Positions 6,761 to 10,700 of a stretch of DNA of 10,700 bases are shown one piece after another (the stretch's first letter is position 1; each line of letters opens with the position of its first letter). The notes beneath the pieces are model-generated. The model saw only the letters and a list, made by a program, of their open reading frames with translations, made no database searches and was not told the origin of the DNA. Position numbers and translations under genes: made by a program. This stretch comes from Chloroflexota bacterium (GTDB lineage Bacteria; Chloroflexota; Dehalococcoidia; Dehalococcoidales; UBA2162): assembly GCA_016202525.1 (NCBI GenBank), contig JACQOM010000022.1, forward strand, positions 1 through 10,700. The letters are read 5' to 3'.

Positions 6761-7888
6761 ATGAAACTTTTTGAGTTCGAAGCCAAGAATATATTTAAAG
6801 ACTATGGCCTGCCGGTTCCCAAAGGTGAAATTGCTCACAGTCCCGATGAAACTGAGGCAATCGCCCGCCGAATAGTCTGGCCGGTGGCCCTGAAAGCACA
6901 GATATTAGTCTCCAGCCGGGGGAAGTCCGGCGGTATAAAATTTGCCAATGACGCTGGCGAAGCCAGGAAAGTAGCCTCCAAACTTCTGGGCAGTACCATC
7001 CAGGGAGAAACCGTAAGCTGCTTATTGGTCGAAGAGAAACTGGCAATCACGGCGCAGTACTATGCCTCGGTAGCTATCGACCGGCAGAAACGGACATACA
7101 TCATCCTGGCGACTACCATAGGCGGAGTCGATATCGAAGAGACGGCTCTAAGCTCCCCGGAGAAGATAGCAAAACGGTGGGCCGACCCGGATACTGGCTT
7201 CAGCCAGTCGGAAGCAGTAGAGATGCTACACCAGTTCAGACTGCCTGATGGCGACACCAAGAAATTTGCCGGCATAATCAGCAATCTATACAAAATAACT
7301 TTGGAGAATGATGCTGAGCTGGTCGAGATAAACCCGCTGGCCAGAACAGCCTCCGGTGAACTTATCGCGGCCGATGCCAGGATAATAGTGGATGATAACG
7401 CCCTTTTCCGGCATCCTGAATTCAGCGAGAGAAGCTCGGTAAGAGCGGATGACACGCCGCTGGAAGCCGAAGCCAGAAAGCAGAACATGGCTTATGTCGA
7501 CCTAAACGGGGATATCGGCATCATCGGCAACGGCGCCGGACTGATGATGGCTACATTGGATCTGGTCAACCACTTCGGCGGCAGACCGGCCAACTTCCTG
7601 GATATCGGTGGCGGCGGCAACACCGGCATTACTAAAAAAGGCTTGCAACTGGTCATATCCAACCCGAAGGTCAAAGCGATACTGGTAAATATTCTTGGCG
7701 GCATAACCCGATGTGATGTTGTCGCCCGCGCTGTCATCGAAGCGCTTAACGAGTCGGCTGTGAAAAAGCCGGTAGTGGTCAGGATGATGGGGACGAACGA
7801 AGCCGAGGGCACCCGACTCCTGCACCAGGCTGGAATCAACACTTATCCCGACCTGGAGAAAGCGGTTGAGGCCGTCATAAAACTTTAG
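6761..7888 (+). CDS. sucC: Succinyl-CoA synthetase-type beta subunit (ADP-forming acyl-CoA ligase)
   Basis: Beta subunit of a succinate (or related acid) CoA ligase, 375 residues, a little shorter than E. coli SucC (388). The ATP-grasp domain covers about 1-230, with the N-terminus KLFEFEAKNIFKDYGLPVP aligning to the start of SucC and so fixing the ATG. Metal/nucleotide residues are present in ELVEINPLA (Asn191) and AADA (Asp205), followed by NALFR. The C-terminal CoA-ligase domain has NGAGLMMATLD (257-267), ANFLDIGGG (277-285) and VNILGGITRCD (309-319). The normally Gly-rich GGRGKAGG stretch reads SSRGKSGG (51-58). Malate-CoA ligase (MtkA) and other acid ligases share this fold, so succinate is not proven. 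The stop is 2 nt before the alpha-subunit gene. No Shine-Dalgarno stands out upstream (ACGGAAAA only). Confidence 0.88.
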   Translation: MKLFEFEAKNIFKDYGLPVPKGEIAHSPDETEAIARRIVWPVALKAQILVSSRGKSGGIKFANDAGEARKVASKLLGSTIQGETVSCLLVEEKLAITAQYYASVAIDRQKRTYIILATTIGGVDIEETALSSPEKIAKRWADPDTGFSQSEAVEMLHQFRLPDGDTKKFAGIISNLYKITLENDAELVEINPLARTASGELIAADARIIVDDNALFRHPEFSERSSVRADDTPLEAEARKQNMAYVDLNGDIGIIGNGAGLMMATLDLVNHFGGRPANFLDIGGGGNTGITKKGLQLVISNPKVKAILVNILGGITRCDVVARAVIEALNESAVKKPVVVRMMGTNEAEGTRLLHQAGINTYPDLEKAVEAVIKL

Positions 7889-7890
7889 CC

Positions 7891-8769
7891 ATGAGCATTA
7901 TTATCGACAAGAACACCAGAGTCATCGTCCAGGGAATCACCGGCAATGAAGGCAGGTTCCACACCGCCTCGATGTTACATTACGGGACGAAAATAGTTGC
8001 CGGAGTAACCCCGGGCAAGGGCGGACAGCAGGTTGAGGGTATACCTGTCTATAACACCGTCGCCGAGGCAGTAACCAATCATGGTGCCGACACATCCATC
8101 GTCTTCGTCCCCGCCCGCTTTGTGCGTGACGCCGCTCTGGAAGCCATCGACGCCGGTATCAAAACGCTGATAATTATCAGCGAAGGCACACCGCAACGGG
8201 ACGCCATTGAATTTGTTGCCCGGGCTAAGAAAAAGGGCAATATCACCATTATTGGCCCCAACTGCCCCGGGATAATCAGTCCGCCCCACCGGGTAAAGGT
8301 GGGCATAATGCCCGACCATATCTTTCGTCCGGGCCATACCGGTATTGTCTCCAGAAGCGGCACTCTAACCTATGAGATTGCCTGGCAGCTTACCCAGGCT
8401 GGACTGGGACAAAGCACCTGTATTGGCATGGGTGGAGACGCCATTGTCGGGCTGGACTTTATCAAACTGCTGGAGATGTTTAAGACGGACAAGGAAACCG
8501 AGAGCGTGGCGCTCATCGGTGAAATAGGCGGCAACGCCGAGGAACTCGCCGCCCGGTACATCGCCGACACCGGATATCCCAAGCCTGTCATCGCCTACAT
8601 TGCCGGCAGGTCGGCCCCGCCGGGCAAGCGCATGGGACATGCCGGCGCCATAATCATGGGCAATGCCGGCACAGCGCAATCTAAAATAGATGCTTTCAAC
8701 AAAGCGGGAGTGCCAGTAGCCGAAACACCCGGCGATGTAGTAAGATTATTAAAGAGGATGGGGAAATAA
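7891..8769 (+). CDS. sucD: Succinyl-CoA synthetase-type alpha subunit
   Basis: Alpha subunit partner of the preceding gene, 292 residues (E. coli SucD is 289). The N-terminal CoA-binding Rossmann domain has VQGITGNEGRFHTASMLHYG (13-32) and GVTPGKGG (38-45). IIGPNCPGIISP (120-131) and SRSGTLTYE (154-162) belong to the phosphate/CoA region. The phosphohistidine site is GKRMGHAGAII with active His250, equivalent to His246 of the E. coli enzyme. With the beta subunit it would link CoA-thioester cleavage to ADP (or GDP) phosphorylation through phospho-His. IGMGGDAIVG has Ala where many SucD proteins have Pro; this is unlikely to matter. Malate-CoA ligase alpha (MtkB) remains an alternative. Its TAA shares one base with the ATG of the next gene (TAATG), a sign of translational coupling to the iron-sulfur gene. 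Confidence 0.9.
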   Translation: MSIIIDKNTRVIVQGITGNEGRFHTASMLHYGTKIVAGVTPGKGGQQVEGIPVYNTVAEAVTNHGADTSIVFVPARFVRDAALEAIDAGIKTLIIISEGTPQRDAIEFVARAKKKGNITIIGPNCPGIISPPHRVKVGIMPDHIFRPGHTGIVSRSGTLTYEIAWQLTQAGLGQSTCIGMGGDAIVGLDFIKLLEMFKTDKETESVALIGEIGGNAEELAARYIADTGYPKPVIAYIAGRSAPPGKRMGHAGAIIMGNAGTAQSKIDAFNKAGVPVAETPGDVVRLLKRMGK

Positions 8770-9776
8770 TGGCGAACAAAAAACTGCTGCCACCCGGCCT
8801 GGCTTACCTGGCGGATAACATTACCACCAAGCATAATATACTGGGCGCCGACAAAGGAGCAGGGGCCAAATGGGCTAAAGACCTCAACCTGCCTAAGAAA
8901 GCCGAGACAATCTTTTTTGCCGGATGCGGCTACCAGTACGCCAGCGACCTCGAATCCATGATGTCTTTGATAAGAAGAGTGGATAAGAGCGGAGTCAGCA
9001 CCGAACTGACGATGAATTTAGCCAACCTTCAGAAAAAAGTCGGCATCGATGCGGCTGGAATATACCGCAAGGTAATGTCCAGAGGCGGCGATGCCGAAGC
9101 CCAACCATTGAGAGATGCGGTCAAGATACTGAAACGTATTGGCGTGGAATTCGGCTATCTGGCTGACGATGAGCCGTGCTGCGGAGCATTACTGCACTAC
9201 ATCGGCTTACGCCAGGAGTTCGACGAGCATGCCCAAGAAGTATATGACCGGCTAAAAGCCAGCGGCGTAAAGCAGGTTATCGGCATTATCCCCTCCTGCA
9301 CCTACGCCCTCCGGAATCTCATCACCAACCGGGACGGCCGCAGCGATGTGGAAGTCAAACATTTCTGCCAGGTGGTCGCTGAGAAGCTCCCATTACTAAA
9401 GCTAAAATTCCCCAGAAAAGTAAAAGTCACCTATCATGACCCGTGCCAGCTAACGCGCTACTTCGGACTGGCCGAGGAACCGCGCCGGATACTGAGAGCC
9501 ATCCAGAATGTTGAATTCGTAGAACCAGACCATGTTAAGGGAGAATGGGCTACCTGCTGCGGTGGCGGCGCAGGATTCGAGGCTGTTTTCCCCGAGCTAA
9601 GTGAGATTCTGGCGATGAACCGGGCAAAGGAACTGACCGATACCGGTGCCGAGATTATTGTTACGCAATGTCCGGGGTGTATCATGCAGTTAAAGGCAGG
9701 GCTAAAAGAACTGGACACCAAGGATGTGGAAGTGCTCGACCTGACACAAATTGTGGCCATGGCGATGGAGGAATAG
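8769..9776 (+). CDS. Two-CCG-domain iron-sulfur protein (HdrB/HdrD/LutA-like)
   Basis: A 335-residue cytoplasmic protein with two cysteine-rich CCG domains (PF02754 type) and no ferredoxin domain, no signal peptide and no membrane segment. The second domain is canonical: C226 (YHDPCQLTRY), C263-C264 (TCCGGGAGFE) and C301xxC304 (TQCPGCIMQL), with 36 residues between elements. The first is unusual: C53 (FFAGCGYQY) and C137-C138 (EPCCGALLHY) are separated by 83 residues, and the last element is IPSCTYAL (C177) with only one Cys. Such domains bind non-cubane 4Fe-4S clusters or act in electron transfer to disulfides or quinones in heterodisulfide reductase, GlpC and LutA. It is longer than LutA (about 238 residues). 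It lies between the CoA ligase and a LUD protein, which points to a redox role in organic-acid oxidation. The electron partner is unknown. The start is set by the TAATG overlap. Confidence 0.85.
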   Translation: MANKKLLPPGLAYLADNITTKHNILGADKGAGAKWAKDLNLPKKAETIFFAGCGYQYASDLESMMSLIRRVDKSGVSTELTMNLANLQKKVGIDAAGIYRKVMSRGGDAEAQPLRDAVKILKRIGVEFGYLADDEPCCGALLHYIGLRQEFDEHAQEVYDRLKASGVKQVIGIIPSCTYALRNLITNRDGRSDVEVKHFCQVVAEKLPLLKLKFPRKVKVTYHDPCQLTRYFGLAEEPRRILRAIQNVEFVEPDHVKGEWATCCGGGAGFEAVFPELSEILAMNRAKELTDTGAEIIVTQCPGCIMQLKAGLKELDTKDVEVLDLTQIVAMAMEE

Positions 9777-9780
9777 ATAG

Positions 9781-10700
9781 ATGTCCGTCTTTAGCGACTA
9801 TAAGAAAGAGTTAATGGACGCCGCCCACAATAAGCGCATCAGGCTGGCGTTATCCCGGGGCATTGCCAGCTACCGGGACAATACCGATACTGCCCTGAAG
9901 AGATTCCCACACACTATCAAATTAGCCGAAGAAGTCCGCGCCATAAAAGAGAATGCCATCGACAACATGGAGAAACTGGCGCAGCAAGCCTGTGAAGCTT
10001 TTGAGTATAACAAAGCCAAGGCTTATATCGCTAAGACCAAAGAGGATGCCCTGAAGCTCATCGGCAACCTGGTGGGAACCGACAAGCTCATCGTCAAGGG
10101 GAAGAGCCTGACCGGAGAAGAGATTCACCTGCGCGAATATCTGGAAGAGCGCGGCAACGATGTTTACGAAACCGACCTCGGGGAATTTATCCTGCAAAAG
10201 TTACCATCAAGGCCGATGCACCTTGTCTCCCCCGCTATCCATGTGCCCCGTGAGGACGTCGCCCAGCTTTTCCAAAGAATTACGGGCGAGGAATTTCCGC
10301 CGGATGATATCGAAAGAATGGTCGCTGCCGCCAGAAAACTGCTCAGAGAAAAATACTTTCAGGCACACATCGGCATGAGCGGGTCTAATGTCGTGGCGGC
10401 CGATGCCGGCACCATGTTCCTCATCTCGAACGAAGGCAATATCAGATTATCCACCGCCGCTCCGCCGGTGCACATCGCCCTGGTAGGCATGGAAAAACTG
10501 GTCCCGACGCTGGGTGATGCCTATAAAGTAGCCGAGGTAACCTGGAGATACGCCAGCTATACCGTCCCCGGCTATGTCAGCCTGATATCCAGTCCAAGCA
10601 AGACCGGTGATATCGAGAAGGTAACGACCTTTGGCGCCCACGGTCCCAGAGAAGTGCATGTTATCTTTATCGATGACGGCCGGACGGAATTAGCCAAGCA
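9781..10700 (+). CDS. LUD-domain (LutB-like) protein, partial at C-terminus
   Basis: The frame is open from the ATG at 9781 to the right window edge; 306 residues are visible. GGAGG at 9767-9771, 9 nt upstream, supports the start. Residues 60-280 form a LUD (DUF162) domain like that of LutB: EYLEERGNDVYETDLGEFIL near 139-158, HIGMSGSNVVAADAGTMFLI (196-215), the NEGNIRLS motif (217-224) and HIALVGMEKLVP (231-242). LutB proteins continue with two 4Fe-4S motifs and a further C-terminal domain, all of which would lie past the edge. In L-lactate oxidation LutABC passes electrons from the acid to the chain, but here the pair follows a CoA ligase, so lactate is not a safe guess. No cysteine cluster is visible yet. 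It is 4 nt after the previous stop, in one operon. Confidence 0.85.
   Translation, partial: MSVFSDYKKELMDAAHNKRIRLALSRGIASYRDNTDTALKRFPHTIKLAEEVRAIKENAIDNMEKLAQQACEAFEYNKAKAYIAKTKEDALKLIGNLVGTDKLIVKGKSLTGEEIHLREYLEERGNDVYETDLGEFILQKLPSRPMHLVSPAIHVPREDVAQLFQRITGEEFPPDDIERMVAAARKLLREKYFQAHIGMSGSNVVAADAGTMFLISNEGNIRLSTAAPPVHIALVGMEKLVPTLGDAYKVAEVTWRYASYTVPGYVSLISSPSKTGDIEKVTTFGAHGPREVHVIFIDDGRTELAK

Noticed and set aside
9781..10700. Calling the last two genes lutAB of lactate oxidation
   Set aside because: The CCG protein is about 100 residues longer than LutA and has an odd first domain. LutC is not seen, and the operon starts with a CoA ligase. Domain-level similarity is kept but not the pathway name.

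Overview
The window is a bacterial chromosome segment of moderate G+C with dense, short-spaced genes. It looks like a Chloroflexota (Dehalococcoidia-like) anaerobe, but that is an inference. It rests on three things: a multi-TM/GAF/HisKA_3 sensor kinase with an 'IDRLFYRETYDYR' linker, a double zinc-ribbon protein with a CxxC-x17-CxxC unit, and a succinyl-CoA-synthetase-type gene pair next to CCG-domain and LUD-domain redox genes. No ribosomal or other marker gene is present to settle the taxonomy. No RNA gene, IS element, phage gene or CRISPR array is visible.

Layout. (1) 1-1902, minus strand: a membrane sensor histidine kinase of the NarL/DesK type. It runs off the left edge, and 634 residues are visible. 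(2) 1903-2126: a divergent intergenic region with back-to-back sigma70-type promoters. (3) 2127-6117, plus strand: a complete four-gene ABC importer in the order binding lipoprotein, permease, ATPase with C-terminal CBS region, second permease. This matches the enterobacterial yehZYXW osmoprotectant/glycine betaine locus in order and in protein features. (4) 6180-6221: a convergent terminator hairpin. (5) 6255-6554, minus strand: a small double zinc-ribbon protein with a GTG start, a strong Shine-Dalgarno and a near-perfect consensus promoter. (6) 6555-6760: a second divergent promoter region. (7) 6761-10700, plus strand: a tight operon of a sucC-like beta subunit, a sucD-like alpha subunit, a two-CCG-domain HdrB/LutA-like iron-sulfur protein, and a LUD-domain (LutB-like) protein that runs off the right edge.

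How the genes work together. The yeh-type genes should form one importer: the lipoprotein captures a quaternary-amine osmolyte, a heterodimeric permease moves it, and the ATPase drives transport. Its CBS-like tail may sense ionic state. The divergent kinase could be a local regulator, but no partner response regulator is in view. The last operon joins a reversible acyl-CoA/ADP ligase to an iron-sulfur electron-transfer pair that resembles LutA/LutB. That suggests oxidation of an organic acid coupled to CoA-thioester chemistry, with the true substrate unknown. This operon is the part most worth following up.
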